Source: Pseudothauera nasutitermitis (GTDB lineage Bacteria; Pseudomonadota; Gammaproteobacteria; Burkholderiales; Rhodocyclaceae). Taken from it: 64,000 nt of DNA. Each line of letters opens with the position of its first letter. Position 1 is the stretch's first letter. Shown piece after piece: positions 36,450 through 48,508 of the stretch. The DNA is taken from positions 1 through 64,000 of the forward strand of contig NZ_SSOC01000007.1 in assembly GCF_004801295.1 (NCBI RefSeq), written 5' to 3'. Made by a program: the position numbers and the translations under genes. Under the pieces are notes generated by a model. That model did not search any database. It had not been told where the DNA came from and worked only from the letters and a program-made list of their open reading frames with translations.

Positions 36450-38629
36450 ATGTCCCATGAGCCTGTGCATGGCACGCACTCCGGCCATGCCCATCATCAC
36501 GACCATCGACCGGCCGTCGCAGTCGACCCCGGCGCGGAATACACCTGCCCGATGCACCCGGAGATTCGCCAGACCGGCCCGGGCACCTGCCCGAAATGCG
36601 GCATGGCGCTCGAACCGGTGATGCCAGGCGCTGCGGACGGGGACAATGCGGAACTTGCCGATTTTCGCCACCGGTTCTGGCGGACCCTGCCGCTCACCGT
36701 GCTCGTCACGGTGATTGCGATGTCCGGAGGGGTCTTCGATCCCTTGTTCGGTGCGGCCCGTCCATGGGTCGAACTGGCGCTGGCCACACCCGTCGTCCTC
36801 TGGTCGGGCCGGCCCTTCTTCGTGCGCTGTGCGCAGTCGATCCGTAACCGCAGCCCCAACATGTGGACGCTGATCGGCCTGGGCACCGGCGCGGCCTACA
36901 CGTATAGCGTGATCGCCACCGTCGCCCCGGAAGTGTTTCCGGCCTCATTCCGGATGGGCGAACACGTCGCGGTGTACTTCGAGGCGGCGGCCGTCATCAT
37001 CTCGCTGACGCTCCTCGGCCAGGTGATGGAGCTGAAGGCGCGCGCGCAAACCGGTGCGGCAATCAAGGCGCTGCTCGGCCTGGCCCCCAAGACCGCCCGC
37101 CGCATCCGCCCGGACGGCGGCGAGGAGGACATTCCGCTGACGCACGTGCATCCCGGCGACCGGCTGCGTATCCGCCCGGGCGAAAAAGTGCCGGTCGATG
37201 GCGTGGTCGCCGAAGGCGAGAGCGCGGTGGACGAGTCCATGCTGACCGGCGAGCCGATTCCGCTGACCAAGCGGGCCGGCGACAAGGTGATCGGCGCCAC
37301 GCTCAACACCAGCGGCACCCTGGTCATGGTGGCGGAAAGGATCGGTACGCAGACGATGCTGTCCCAGATCGTCCAGATGGTCGCGCAGGCGCAGCGCTCG
37401 CGCGCGCCGATGCAGCGCCTGGCCGACGTCGTCGCCGGCTGGTTCGTCAGCGTCGTGGTCCTCGTCGCGATCGCCACCTTCCTTGGATGGGGGTTCTTCG
37501 GTCCCCAGCCGAGTTGGGCCTACGGCCTCATCAACGCGGTGGCGGTGCTGATCATCGCCTGCCCGTGCGCCCTCGGCCTGGCCACGCCGATGTCCGTGAT
37601 GGTGGCCACGGGCAAAGCCGCCACCCATGGCGTTCTGTTCCGCGACGCGGCGGCCATCGAGGCGCTCCGCAAGGTCGACACGCTGATCGTCGACAAGACG
37701 GGCACCCTGACCGAAGGGCGCCCCGCCTTCCACGGCATCGTCGCGGCCCCCGCCTGGAGCGAATCCGAGGTGCTCCGCATCGCGGCCAGCCTCGACCAGG
37801 GGAGCGAACATCCGCTGGCCCATGCCATCGTCGCCGAGGCCCGCCGGCGCGGGCTCGCGCTCGGCAAGCCGGAGAGCTTCGAGTCCTCATCCGGGATCGG
37901 CGTGCGCGGCAGCGTGGACGGCCGCCGCGTGGCCCTGGGCAACACGGCGCTGATGGCGGACGAACAGGTGGCCTGGCAAACCCTCGCCGAACGCGCCGAG
38001 GCCTTGCGGCTCCAGGGAGCCAGCGTGATGTATCTGGCCGTCGACGGTGAGCCCGCCGGCCTGATCGCGGTCGCCGATCCGCTCAAGGCGTCCACGCCGG
38101 AAGCCCTCGAAGCACTGCGGGCAAGCGGGCTGCGGATCATCATGGCCACGGGCGACGGCCTGACCACGGCACGCGCGGTCGGTGCCCGCCTGGGCATAGA
38201 CGAGGTCCATGGCGAAGTCAGACCTGCCGACAAGGACGATCTGGTCGGCAAGTTCCAGGCCGAAGGCCGCATCGTCGCCATGGCCGGCGACGGCATCAAT
38301 GACGCCCCGGCGCTCGCGCGCTCGAATGTCGGCATCGCATGGGTACCGGAACCGATGTCGCGATGAGCAGCGCCCATCTGACCCTGGTCAAGGGCGATCT
38401 GCGCGGCATCGTGACCGCCCGCAACCTGTCCGTCGCCACGGTCGGGAACATGCGCCAGAACCTGTTGTTCGCCTTTCTCTACAACGCACTGGGGGTGCCC
38501 GTCGCGGCCGGGCTGCTCTACCCCGCCTTCGGCCTGCTGCTGTCACCGTTGATTGCGGCGCTCGCCATGAGCCTCAGCTCCGCCTCCGTGGTCGGCAACG
38601 CGCTGCGCCTCGGTCGGGCGAAGGTCTGA
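36450..38629 (+). pseudogene. copA: Copper-translocating P-type ATPase, frameshifted near the 3' end
   Basis: A P1B ATPase exporting Cu(I). It has a His-rich N-terminus (HAHHHDH), a heavy-metal-binding YTCPMHPEI...CPKCGM segment (31-51), the CPC ion site ([11 protein letters not shown]), phosphorylation motif DKTGTLTEG, the SEHPLAH loop and GDGINDAP. After VGIA the frame shifts. The first frame stops at 38366 (WVPEPMSR). The other frame starts at ATG 38339 and supplies the expected MGTGTDVAM and last two TM helices, ending at 38629. Restoring one base near 38337 gives a full 726-aa protein (2180 bases plus 1). It is either a real one-base deletion or a sequencing error. AGGGAG precedes ATG 36450. 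Confidence 0.88.
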
Positions 38630-38633
38630 ACGG

Positions 38634-38671
38634 GTCCGCCCCGCCCGCGGACAGTGGCGCTCGGGGCGGAC
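38634..38671. terminator. Inverted repeat after the copper ATPase
   Basis: Perfect 10-bp arms GTCCGCCCCG / CGGGGCGGAC separated by 18 bases, starting 5 bases after the stop codon. There is no T-run. It is a likely end-of-transcript hairpin. Confidence 0.4.
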
Positions 38672-38807
38672 GGTGTGACGGCCGGTTGCGCTCCGGCCGG
38701 GCTGCCGGGCGGCGGGTCCGGCACCCGGGCTTTGCGTTAGAATTGCGCGGTTGCATCCGCCTGCCGGCGGACGCCCGCACAACTACACACCGCTGGAGAT
38801 CCACACC

Positions 38808-39728
38808 ATGTCGATGGCAGACCGCGACGGCTTCATCTGGTACGACGGCAAGCTCGTGCCGTGGCGCGAAGCGAACACCCACGTGCTCACCCATTCGCTG
38901 CACTACGGCCTGGCCGTGTTCGAGGGCGTGCGCGCCTACAAGACGGACAACGGCACCGCCATCTACCGTCTGGCCGAGCACACCCAGCGGCTGATCAACT
39001 CCGCCAAGATCTACATGATGGACATTCCGTACAGCAAGGAAGTGCTGATGGAAGCGCAGAAGGAAGTGGTGCGCGCCAACAAGCTGGAATCGTGTTACCT
39101 GCGCCCGATCGCCTTCTACGGCTCCGAAAAGATGGGCATCTCCACGGTCGGCTCCACCGTGCACGTGGCCATCGCCGCCTGGCCGTGGGGCGCCTACCTG
39201 GGCGAGGAAGGCCTGGAAAAGGGCATCCGCGTGAAGACCTCGTCCTACACGCGCCACCACGTCAATTCCACCATGCCGCGCGCCAAGCTGGCCGGCACCT
39301 ACCCCAACTCCATCCTGGCCAACCTGGAAGTCACCAAGCAGGGCTACGACGAGGCGCTGCTGCTCGACAACCAGGGTTTCGTCGCCGAGGGCGCGGGCGA
39401 GAACCTGTTCGTCATCAAGGACAACAAGATCTACGAACCCGAGATCGCCTCCGCGCTGACCGGCATCACCCGCGACTCGGTGATCCAGATCGCCCGTGAA
39501 TTCGGCTACGAAGTGCAGGCCAAGCGCCTCACCCGCGACGACATCTACATCGCCGACGAAGCCTTCTTCACCGGCACCGCCGCCGAAGTCACGCCGATCC
39601 GCGAGCTCGACGACCGCGGCATCGGCGAAGGCCGGCGTGGCCCGCTCACCACCCGCATCCAGGCGCGCTTCTTCGACGTGGTCGGCGGCCGCGCGCCGGA
39701 ATACCAGCACTGGCTGGCCTACGTCTGA
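38808..39728 (+). CDS. ilvE: Branched-chain amino acid aminotransferase
   Basis: A 306-aa fold-type IV PLP transaminase for the last step of Ile, Val and Leu synthesis. The PLP lysine is K160 in MPRAKLAGTYPNS. VFEGVRAY and the EGAGENLFV and FTGTAAEVTPI motifs are typical. The N-terminus MSMADRDGFIWYDG fits the family. An earlier in-frame ATG at 38751 is unlikely. A TTAGAAT -10-like element lies at 38738. Confidence 0.96.
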   Translation: MSMADRDGFIWYDGKLVPWREANTHVLTHSLHYGLAVFEGVRAYKTDNGTAIYRLAEHTQRLINSAKIYMMDIPYSKEVLMEAQKEVVRANKLESCYLRPIAFYGSEKMGISTVGSTVHVAIAAWPWGAYLGEEGLEKGIRVKTSSYTRHHVNSTMPRAKLAGTYPNSILANLEVTKQGYDEALLLDNQGFVAEGAGENLFVIKDNKIYEPEIASALTGITRDSVIQIAREFGYEVQAKRLTRDDIYIADEAFFTGTAAEVTPIRELDDRGIGEGRRGPLTTRIQARFFDVVGGRAPEYQHWLAYV

Positions 39729-39740
39729 ACGGAGCCCATC

Positions 39741-39941
39741 ATGGCCGAAAACACCGACAAGAATCACGCGGTCGAGGTGACCGCGCACGATCTGCCGCTG
39801 CACTGTCCGCAACCCGACGCCCCACTGTGGGCGCGCCATCCGCGCGTGTTCCTCGACGTGCTGAAGGAAGGCCAGGCCACCTGCCCGTACTGCAGCGCGC
39901 ACTACGTGTTCACCGGCGAGCGGCCGGCCGGCCACCACTGA
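39741..39941 (+). CDS. Small zinc-finger protein (zf-CHCC type)
   Basis: A 66-aa protein with a C/H...CxxC zinc site: LHCPQPDAPLWARHPRVFLD followed by ATCPYCSAHYVF. This is the short CHCC domain also seen in the NDUFS6 subunit of complex I. Bacterial copies are common beside ilvE in betaproteobacteria. The function is unknown. It is 12 bases after ilvE with a GGAGC site, so it is cotranscribed. Confidence 0.88.
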   Translation: MAENTDKNHAVEVTAHDLPLHCPQPDAPLWARHPRVFLDVLKEGQATCPYCSAHYVFTGERPAGHH

Positions 39942-40020
39942 GCCCGCGCGCCGTGCCCGGGGCATGCACCCGGTACGGCGGCGCCAGACCACCTGGCCCG
40001 GCCGCCCCGGAGTGCATCGA

Positions 40021-40983
40021 GTGAGCACCTTCCGTACCCCGTTCTGGCTGCCCGGCGCGCATGCGCAGACCCTCTGGCCACTGGCCCGCAAGGGCCACGC
40101 CCCCGCCCTGCGCCGCGAGCGCTGGGACACCCCGGACGGCGACTTCATCGACCTCGACTGGCTCGCCGCCCCGCACGGCGCCGACCGCCCGCTGGTCGTA
40201 CTGTTCCACGGCCTGGAAGGCAGCAGCCGCTCGCACTACGCGCGGGCCCTGCTGCGCGCCCTGGACGCGCGCGGCTGGCGCGGCGTGGTACCGCATTTCC
40301 GCGGCTGCTCGGGCGAGCCGAACCGGCTCGCGCGCGCCTACCATTCCGGCGACAGCGCGGAAATCGACTGGATCCTGCGCCGCATGGCCCCGCTGGCCGG
40401 CGGCGCGCCGCTGTTCGCCGCCGGCGTCTCGCTGGGCGGCAACGCCCTGCTGAAATGGCTGGGCGAACGCGCCGAAGAGGCCACCGGGCTGGTCGCCGGC
40501 GCGGCGGCGGTCTGCCCGCCGCTCGACCTGAGCATCTCCGGGCGCGCCCTCGGCCAGGGCTTCAACCGGCTGTACAGCGAACACTTCCTGCGCACGCTGC
40601 GCGGCAAGGCGCTCGCCAAGCACGCCCGCCACCCCGGCCTGTTCGACGCCCAGCGGGTACGCCGCGCACGCAGCCTGTACGAATTCGACGACGTGTATAC
40701 CGGCCCGGTGCACGGCTATGCCGGCGCCGACGACTACTGGCGGCGCGCCTCCAGCCGCCCGTGGCTGGGCGGCATCCGCGTGCCCACCCTGCTGCTCAAC
40801 GCCCGCAACGACCCCTTCGTGCCGCCGGCCGCGCTGCCGCAGGCGGGCGAACTGTCCCCCGCGGTGCGCTTCGAATGTCCCAGGCATGGCGGCCACGTCG
40901 GCTTCCTGCACGGCGCCTTCCCCGGCCGTATCGACTGGCTGCCCGCCCGCCTGCTGCAATACTTCGACACCCTTTCGCGCTGA
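40021..40983 (+). CDS. Alpha/beta hydrolase (YheT-like)
   Basis: A 320-aa hydrolase of the YheT/ABHD type. FRTPFWLPGAHAQTLWP is the family N-terminus. HGLEGSSRSHYARALL supplies the oxyanion region. The nucleophile serine is in GVSLGGNALLKWLG, with the late acid in NARNDPF and histidine in RHGGHVGFL. The substrate is unknown (a lipid esterase activity is suspected for the family). I chose GTG 40021 because GGAG lies 9 bases upstream and it gives the standard start; ATG 39964 is an alternative. Confidence 0.9.
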   Translation: MSTFRTPFWLPGAHAQTLWPLARKGHAPALRRERWDTPDGDFIDLDWLAAPHGADRPLVVLFHGLEGSSRSHYARALLRALDARGWRGVVPHFRGCSGEPNRLARAYHSGDSAEIDWILRRMAPLAGGAPLFAAGVSLGGNALLKWLGERAEEATGLVAGAAAVCPPLDLSISGRALGQGFNRLYSEHFLRTLRGKALAKHARHPGLFDAQRVRRARSLYEFDDVYTGPVHGYAGADDYWRRASSRPWLGGIRVPTLLLNARNDPFVPPAALPQAGELSPAVRFECPRHGGHVGFLHGAFPGRIDWLPARLLQYFDTLSR

Positions 40984-41099
40984 GAAAGGCGGCCCTGCGC
41001 GCTGCGGCGGGTTCAAGCGCCCGGCCGGCTCTGGAATAATGGGCCCCGCGCGCCATTCCCGGCGCGCCCACGCCCGCCGCCACCTGCCACGGACCCTCC

Positions 41100-42488
41100 A
41101 TGACCACCGCACACGCCCTGCCCGCCGCCGAAATCTTCAAAGCCTATGACATTCGCGGCATCGTCGACAAAACCCTCACCGAGGACGCCGTGCGCGCCAT
41201 CGGCCACGCCCTCGGTTCCGAAGCCGTGGCACGCGGCCAGCGCGAGATCGCCGTGGGCCGCGACGGCCGCCTGTCCGGCCCGGCGCTCGCCGGCGCGCTG
41301 GCCGACGGCATCCGCGCCGCCGGGGTGGACGTGGTCGACATCGGCTGCGTGCCCACGCCGCTGAGCTACTTCGCCGCCTGGGAGCTGGGCACCGACTCCT
41401 GCGTGAGCGTCACCGGCAGCCACAACCCGCCGGACTACAACGGCCTGAAGATGGTGCTGGGCGGCCACACCCTGTACGGCGAACAGATCCAGGCCCTGCG
41501 CCGGCGCATCGCCGACAACGCGCTCACCCACGGTGCCGGCGGGCTGCGCCGGGCCGACGTGCGCGCCGCCTACCTGGACCGCGTGTGCGGCGACGTGAAG
41601 CTCGCACGACCGATGAAGATCGTCATCGACTGCGGCAACGGCGTGGCCGGCGGCATCGCCCCGCAACTGTTCCGCCGCCTGGGCTGCGAGGTGGTCGAAC
41701 TGTTCTGCGAGGTGGACGGCCGCTTCCCCAACCACCATCCGGACCCCTCGCGCCCGGAAAACCTGCAGGACGTCATCCGCGCCCTGCGCGACACCGACGC
41801 CGAACTGGGCCTGGCCTTCGACGGCGACGGCGACCGCCTGGGCGTGGTCACCAAGGACGGCGAGATCATCTACCCCGACCGCCAGCTCATGCTGTTCGCC
41901 GCCGACGTGCTGGCGCGCGTGCCGGGCGGGCAGATTCTCTACGACGTCAAATGCACCCGCAACCTGGACGGCTGGGTGCGCCGGCACGGCGGCGAACCGC
42001 TGATGTGGAACACCGGCCACGCGCTGGTCAAGGCCAAGCTCAAGGCAACCGGCGCGCCGCTGGCCGGCGAGATGAGCGGCCACGTGTTCTTCAAGGAACG
42101 CTGGTACGGCTTCGACGACGGCCTGTACGCCGGCGCCCGCCTGCTGGAGATCCTCTCGCGCAACGCCGACCCCAGCGCGGTGCTGAAGGCGCTGCCGGAC
42201 GCGGTGAGCACCCCGGAACTGAACATCCGCATGAACGAGGGCGAACCCTTCGAACTGGTGCACCGCCTGCGCGAACAGGCCCGCTTCGCGGGCGCCGACC
42301 GGGTCATCACCATCGACGGCGTGCGGGTGGAATACCCGGACGGCTTCGGCCTGGCCCGCCCGTCCAACACCACGCCGGTGGTCGTGCTGCGCTTCGAGGC
42401 CGACGACGAGGCCGCGCTGGCGCGCATCCAGGATGACTTCCGCGGCGCACTGAACGCCGTGTGGCCGGGCGTGCAGCTGCCCTACTGA
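41100..42488 (+). CDS. Phosphomannomutase/phosphoglucomutase (AlgC-like)
   Basis: A 462-aa phosphohexomutase that interconverts 6-P and 1-P forms of mannose or glucose for exopolysaccharide and LPS precursors. It has KAYDIRGIVD at the N-terminus, the phosphoserine loop TGSHNPPDYNGLK (S107), the metal loop DGDGDRLG (about 241) and the sugar loop GEMSGHVFF. The C-terminal phosphate-binding loop is RPSNTTP. Four-domain length fits AlgC. It is monocistronic by spacing. Confidence 0.94.
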   Translation: MTTAHALPAAEIFKAYDIRGIVDKTLTEDAVRAIGHALGSEAVARGQREIAVGRDGRLSGPALAGALADGIRAAGVDVVDIGCVPTPLSYFAAWELGTDSCVSVTGSHNPPDYNGLKMVLGGHTLYGEQIQALRRRIADNALTHGAGGLRRADVRAAYLDRVCGDVKLARPMKIVIDCGNGVAGGIAPQLFRRLGCEVVELFCEVDGRFPNHHPDPSRPENLQDVIRALRDTDAELGLAFDGDGDRLGVVTKDGEIIYPDRQLMLFAADVLARVPGGQILYDVKCTRNLDGWVRRHGGEPLMWNTGHALVKAKLKATGAPLAGEMSGHVFFKERWYGFDDGLYAGARLLEILSRNADPSAVLKALPDAVSTPELNIRMNEGEPFELVHRLREQARFAGADRVITIDGVRVEYPDGFGLARPSNTTPVVVLRFEADDEAALARIQDDFRGALNAVWPGVQLPY

Positions 42489-42593
42489 TATACGGAAAAC
42501 GGCTCCACTGCGTAATCTGCACGGAATCGGAGGCCGGCCGGCATGGTATGCTGTCGGCCTGATTCCGCTGACAAGCCACCATTTCCCACAGCC

Positions 42594-43457
42594 ATGCAGA
42601 GCACGGAAGAATCCCTGGCCGACGACGCCCTGCGCGACGTCAACATCCCCGCCTGTCCCGCCGTCCTCGCCCAGGTCATGGAGGAACTGCGCAAACCCCT
42701 GACCAACGGCAAGCGCGTCGCCCAGCTGATCGGCCAGGACGTCGGCCTTGCGGCCGTCGTGGTGCGCTCGGCAAACTCCCCGCTGCTCGGCGTGCGGCGC
42801 AAGATCGCCTCGGTGGACGAAGCCACCCGTCTGCTCGGCTTCGGCCTGCTGACCAACCTGGTGCAGGAAGCCCTGCTGCGCAGTTCCATCACCGCCACCG
42901 ATGCCTCGCTCGAACGCTTCTGGGACAGTTCGCGCTACACCGCCGCGGCCAGCGCCGAACTCGCCCGCGTGGTCGGCGGCGCGCGCCCGGAAACCGCCTA
43001 CACCTTCGGGCTGTTCCGCGACTGCGGCATTCCCCTGCTGGTCCAGCGCTTTCCCAACTACAAGGACGTCCTGCGGGTGGCCAACCAGACCACCGACCGC
43101 TGGTTCACCGAAGTCGAGGACGAGGCGCTGAGCACCAACCACGCGGTCATCGGTTATCTGCTGGCGCGCTCCTGGGGGCTGGCCGACGAGGTCAGCCAGG
43201 GCATCCTGTCCCATCACGACTATTCGATCTTCGCCGCCGGCGGAGGGCCGGGCGGCGAGGCCCGCACGCTGGTGGCGATCAACCTGATCGCCGAGCACGT
43301 GGTCGGCACCTACCTGCGGACCTCGCAGGACGCCGAGTGGGTGAAGGGCCGCGAGCCGGCCGCGCGCTTCCTGGGCTATTCGCAGACCGAGCTGGACGAC
43401 ATCACCGACGACCTGCTGTACTGGCTGGACGAGCAGAAGAGCGAAGGCAACGCCTGA
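42594..43457 (+). CDS. HDOD domain protein
   Basis: A 287-aa single-domain HDOD signalling protein, a catalytically silent relative of HD phosphohydrolases. LGFGLLTNLVQEALL, AYTFGLFRDCGIPLL and TNHAVIGYLLARSW follow the HDOD pattern. Such proteins act in c-di-GMP, chemotaxis or stress signalling by protein contacts. It converges on a PAS-GGDEF gene 18 bases away. ATG 42594 removes an unconserved upstream extension. Confidence 0.88.
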   Translation: MQSTEESLADDALRDVNIPACPAVLAQVMEELRKPLTNGKRVAQLIGQDVGLAAVVVRSANSPLLGVRRKIASVDEATRLLGFGLLTNLVQEALLRSSITATDASLERFWDSSRYTAAASAELARVVGGARPETAYTFGLFRDCGIPLLVQRFPNYKDVLRVANQTTDRWFTEVEDEALSTNHAVIGYLLARSWGLADEVSQGILSHHDYSIFAAGGGPGGEARTLVAINLIAEHVVGTYLRTSQDAEWVKGREPAARFLGYSQTELDDITDDLLYWLDEQKSEGNA

Positions 43458-43475
43458 CCCCGCCGCGCGCGGCCC

Positions 43476-45089
43476 TCAGCCGCCGACGATCTCGTCCTCG
43501 GCGGCCCACTCCACCCGGTTGCGTCCGCCCTCCTTGGCGCGGTAGAGCGCACGGTCGGCACGCGCCGTCAGCGTGGAGAAATTCTCCCCGGGCTTGAACT
43601 CGGCCACGCCGAAACTCGCGGTCAGACTGCCTACGCCGGGAAACGGCTCGCCCTCGATCAGGCGGCGCATCTTCTCCGCCAGCACCAGCGCCTCGGCCAG
43701 CCCGGTGGCCGAGGCCAGCAGCAGGAATTCCTCGCCGCCCCAGCGCGCCAGCAGATCCGAAGCGCGCACCCGCGCGCCGAGCCGCTGCGCCACCTCGCGC
43801 AATACCGCGTCGCCGGCCTCGTGGCCGTGGCGGTCGTTCACCATCTTGAACCAGTCGATGTCGAACAGCACCACGCTCAACGGGTCGAGGTGGCGGCGCG
43901 CGCGCGCCATCTCGGCCTCGGCGCCCTCTTCCAGGCGGCGGCGGTTGGCCAGGCCGGTGAGCCGGTCGGTGGAGGCGGCCTGGGCCAGTTCGGCGTTGGC
44001 GCGGCGCATCTGCTGGTTGGCCTGCTCCAGCTCCTGGCGGGCCTGCTCCAGTTCTTCCTCGATCCGCCGGCGCGCGGTGATGTCGCTGATCGCCGTGATC
44101 ACCGCCGGCCGGCCGCCGAACTCGCCGGGCATGGCGGACAGCAGCGCCCACAGCGGTTCGCCGCTGGCGCGCAGCAGGCAGACCTCCAGATCGTTCACCG
44201 CACCGTGCTGGTTGAGCAGCTGCAGCACGCGCACGCGATCCTCGTCGAGCAGGAAGAAATCCGCCGACGAACCGCCGAGCAACTGCTCGGCGCCGACGCC
44301 GGCCATTTCCTCGGCCTTCGGATTGACGAACAGCACCTGCCCGTCGCGCGCGTCCGACACCACGATGGCCGTGGGCGCCAGCGCCAGCACCCGGCGCAGG
44401 CGCTCTTCGCTGTTGCGCAGTACCTCGCCGGCGCGGTGCTGCTCGGTGACGTCGGAGATGGTGCGCACGAAGCCGCCGCCCGGCAGCGGAACGTGCTTGC
44501 CCTCATAGTCCCGCCCGTGGTGCACGAAGGTATGGCGGAAGGCCTTGCCGTCGCGCGCGCGCGCCATGGCGCGCTCCAGCACGCGCTCGGACAGCGCGTT
44601 CTCGCCGGCCCAAAGCCGCAGCACGTCGGCGAAGGGCGGCTGGCCGAGCAGGAATTCCTGGTCGAAGCCGGTGATCTCGGCGAAGCGCTGGTTGAAACTC
44701 GCCAGGCGCTGCTTGCCATCGACCATGATCACCGCCTCGGCCATGTTCTCCATGGTCGAACGCATGATCGCCGCGTCCCGCCGGCGCTCGGCCAGCAGAC
44801 GGAGCAGACGGCGGTTGGCGCGCAGCAGCGCCCACACCGAGCCGGCAAGCACCAGCAGGCCGATCACGGCCGCGCACAGCAGATACAGGCTGGTGGTGGA
44901 AAAGGTTTCCAGCCAGCGTTCGATGAACCCCGGGCCGGCCGCCCGGGCCGCGGATGCCGGGAGCGTACAGAAAGCCATGCCGGCCGCGAGGCGGCCGGCA
45001 GATGAAAGCGGGAAACGGCGGGAAGAGCAGCGGTCGACAGCCTCGCGGCCGGCGCTCCGGCGGACGCTGCTGGCGAAGCACTTCGCCAC
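43476..45089 (-). CDS. Membrane PAS-GGDEF diguanylate cyclase
   Basis: A 537-aa protein that should make c-di-GMP. A signal-like hydrophobic region (LAAGMAFCTLPASAARA) and a TM helix (SLYLLCAAVIGLLVLAGSVW, about 67-86) are followed by two PAS domains (about 105-215 and 230-350), a coiled-coil linker and a GGDEF domain (about 370-530). The active site is GGEEF, preceded by the RxxD inhibitory site (RASD). The start is GTG 45089, with GGGGAG upstream, 18 bases after alaS; it is likely read through from alaS. Confidence 0.92.
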   Translation of the reverse strand: MAKCFASSVRRSAGREAVDRCSSRRFPLSSAGRLAAGMAFCTLPASAARAAGPGFIERWLETFSTTSLYLLCAAVIGLLVLAGSVWALLRANRRLLRLLAERRRDAAIMRSTMENMAEAVIMVDGKQRLASFNQRFAEITGFDQEFLLGQPPFADVLRLWAGENALSERVLERAMARARDGKAFRHTFVHHGRDYEGKHVPLPGGGFVRTISDVTEQHRAGEVLRNSEERLRRVLALAPTAIVVSDARDGQVLFVNPKAEEMAGVGAEQLLGGSSADFFLLDEDRVRVLQLLNQHGAVNDLEVCLLRASGEPLWALLSAMPGEFGGRPAVITAISDITARRRIEEELEQARQELEQANQQMRRANAELAQAASTDRLTGLANRRRLEEGAEAEMARARRHLDPLSVVLFDIDWFKMVNDRHGHEAGDAVLREVAQRLGARVRASDLLARWGGEEFLLLASATGLAEALVLAEKMRRLIEGEPFPGVGSLTASFGVAEFKPGENFSTLTARADRALYRAKEGGRNRVEWAAEDEIVGG

Positions 45090-45107
45090 GTCCGCTCCCC
45101 GCCGCGC

Positions 45108-47729
<2,622 letters not shown>

Positions 47730-47735
47730 TTCAGC

Positions 47736-48152
47736 TCAGTGAGATACCAATACGTTGTTGAAGCGGGAACGGTCCGGAAGGCAGTAAACGTCGAAATCCC
47801 GGTCGAAGGTAAGAATATCGCGCACGCCCGATTCGCTGGCGAGCACGATGAGGGAGCCGTCCGCCACGTCCATCGGCAGATCGCGGTACTGGTCGGTCAT
47901 CTGCCGGATCAGCGCGACGGCGCCCGCCCCCGGCGCGACGACCTCCACACCGCCGCGCTCCACCCATTGCAGAAAGGCCAGTTGGCGATCCACGCTGTGG
48001 CCGAGCAGATGGCCGACTTCGGTCAGCACCGGCCAGGTGGTCAGCAGGCTGCCCTGATAGGTTTCGATGAACGCGCGCGCCAGTCCGTGGCGCCGGTCCG
48101 TCGGCTCGAAGAGCGCGATCAGCGGGCCGGAGTCAGCGATCGTTCTCTGCAC
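47736..48152 (-). CDS. PIN domain toxin (VapC-like)
   Basis: A 138-aa PIN-domain ribonuclease, the likely toxin of a toxin-antitoxin pair. Acidic active-site residues are visible in IADSGPLIALF (first Asp), LTEVGHLL (Glu), DVADGSLIVLA and TFDRDFDVY. The start is GTG 48152, overlapping the antitoxin stop codon by 20 bases, as is typical of coupled TA genes. It may be a chromosomal module without toxicity; the sequence alone cannot say. Confidence 0.85.
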   Translation of the reverse strand: MQRTIADSGPLIALFEPTDRRHGLARAFIETYQGSLLTTWPVLTEVGHLLGHSVDRQLAFLQWVERGGVEVVAPGAGAVALIRQMTDQYRDLPMDVADGSLIVLASESGVRDILTFDRDFDVYCLPDRSRFNNVLVSH

Positions 48153-48390
48153 GCAGGCGTTCCACGATGATGCGGCGGGTGGTTTCCTTGCCGGAGAAAT
48201 CGGCACTGCCGCCTTCCCCGTCGCCGAACAGATCCTTGCCCAGTTCGTAAGGCGTTTTCTTGGGCACCACGCGGGCAAGGTATTCCCGCAACCCGGCCTT
48301 GACCAGTTCGCTCTTGCTGCGCCCCGTCTGCGCGGCGGCGCGGGCCAGTTCGGCTTCCAGTTCGGGATCGAGGCGGATCGACAGGGTCAT
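48133..48390 (-). CDS. Ribbon-helix-helix antitoxin
   Basis: An 85-aa RHH (CopG/MetJ-type) protein: MTLSIRLDPELEAELARAA forms the DNA-binding strand and first helix, and GRSKSELVKAGLREYLA the second. The C-terminal half (DFSGKETTRRIIVERL) would wrap the toxin. AAGGACTGG lies upstream of ATG 48390. The frame runs further upstream but without the RHH pattern. It overlaps the PIN gene and presumably represses the pair. Confidence 0.85.
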   Translation of the reverse strand: MTLSIRLDPELEAELARAAAQTGRSKSELVKAGLREYLARVVPKKTPYELGKDLFGDGEGGSADFSGKETTRRIIVERLRAENDR

Positions 48391-48415
48391 CTGCACCAGT
48401 CCTTGTAATACACAG

Positions 48416-48430
48416 CGTATCGCATCGTAT
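48416..48430 (-). promoter_or_regulatory. Candidate RHH operator (10-bp direct repeat)
   Basis: CGTAT occurs at 48416-48420 and again at 48426-48430, exactly one helical turn apart, 26-40 bases upstream of the antitoxin start. Tandem short boxes at this spacing suit two RHH dimers side by side. Confidence 0.4.
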
Positions 48431-48471
48431 GCCGCACCTCCGTGCAAGTCAATCCGGCGGCCGCTTGCCCC

Positions 48472-48477
48472 TATAAT
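48472..48477 (+). promoter_or_regulatory. -10 element of the adenosyltransferase gene
   Basis: A perfect TATAAT 32 bases before ATG 48509. No good -35 is visible at 16-18 bases upstream. Confidence 0.5.
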
Positions 48478-48508
48478 TCGCGGTTCCACCCACCCGCCGG
48501 AGCACAGC

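Noticed and set aside
44979-44999. GC-rich hairpin CCGGCCGC / GCGGCCGG near the PAS-GGDEF start
   Set aside because: It lies inside the coding region if the well supported GTG 45089 start is right, and no T-run follows.
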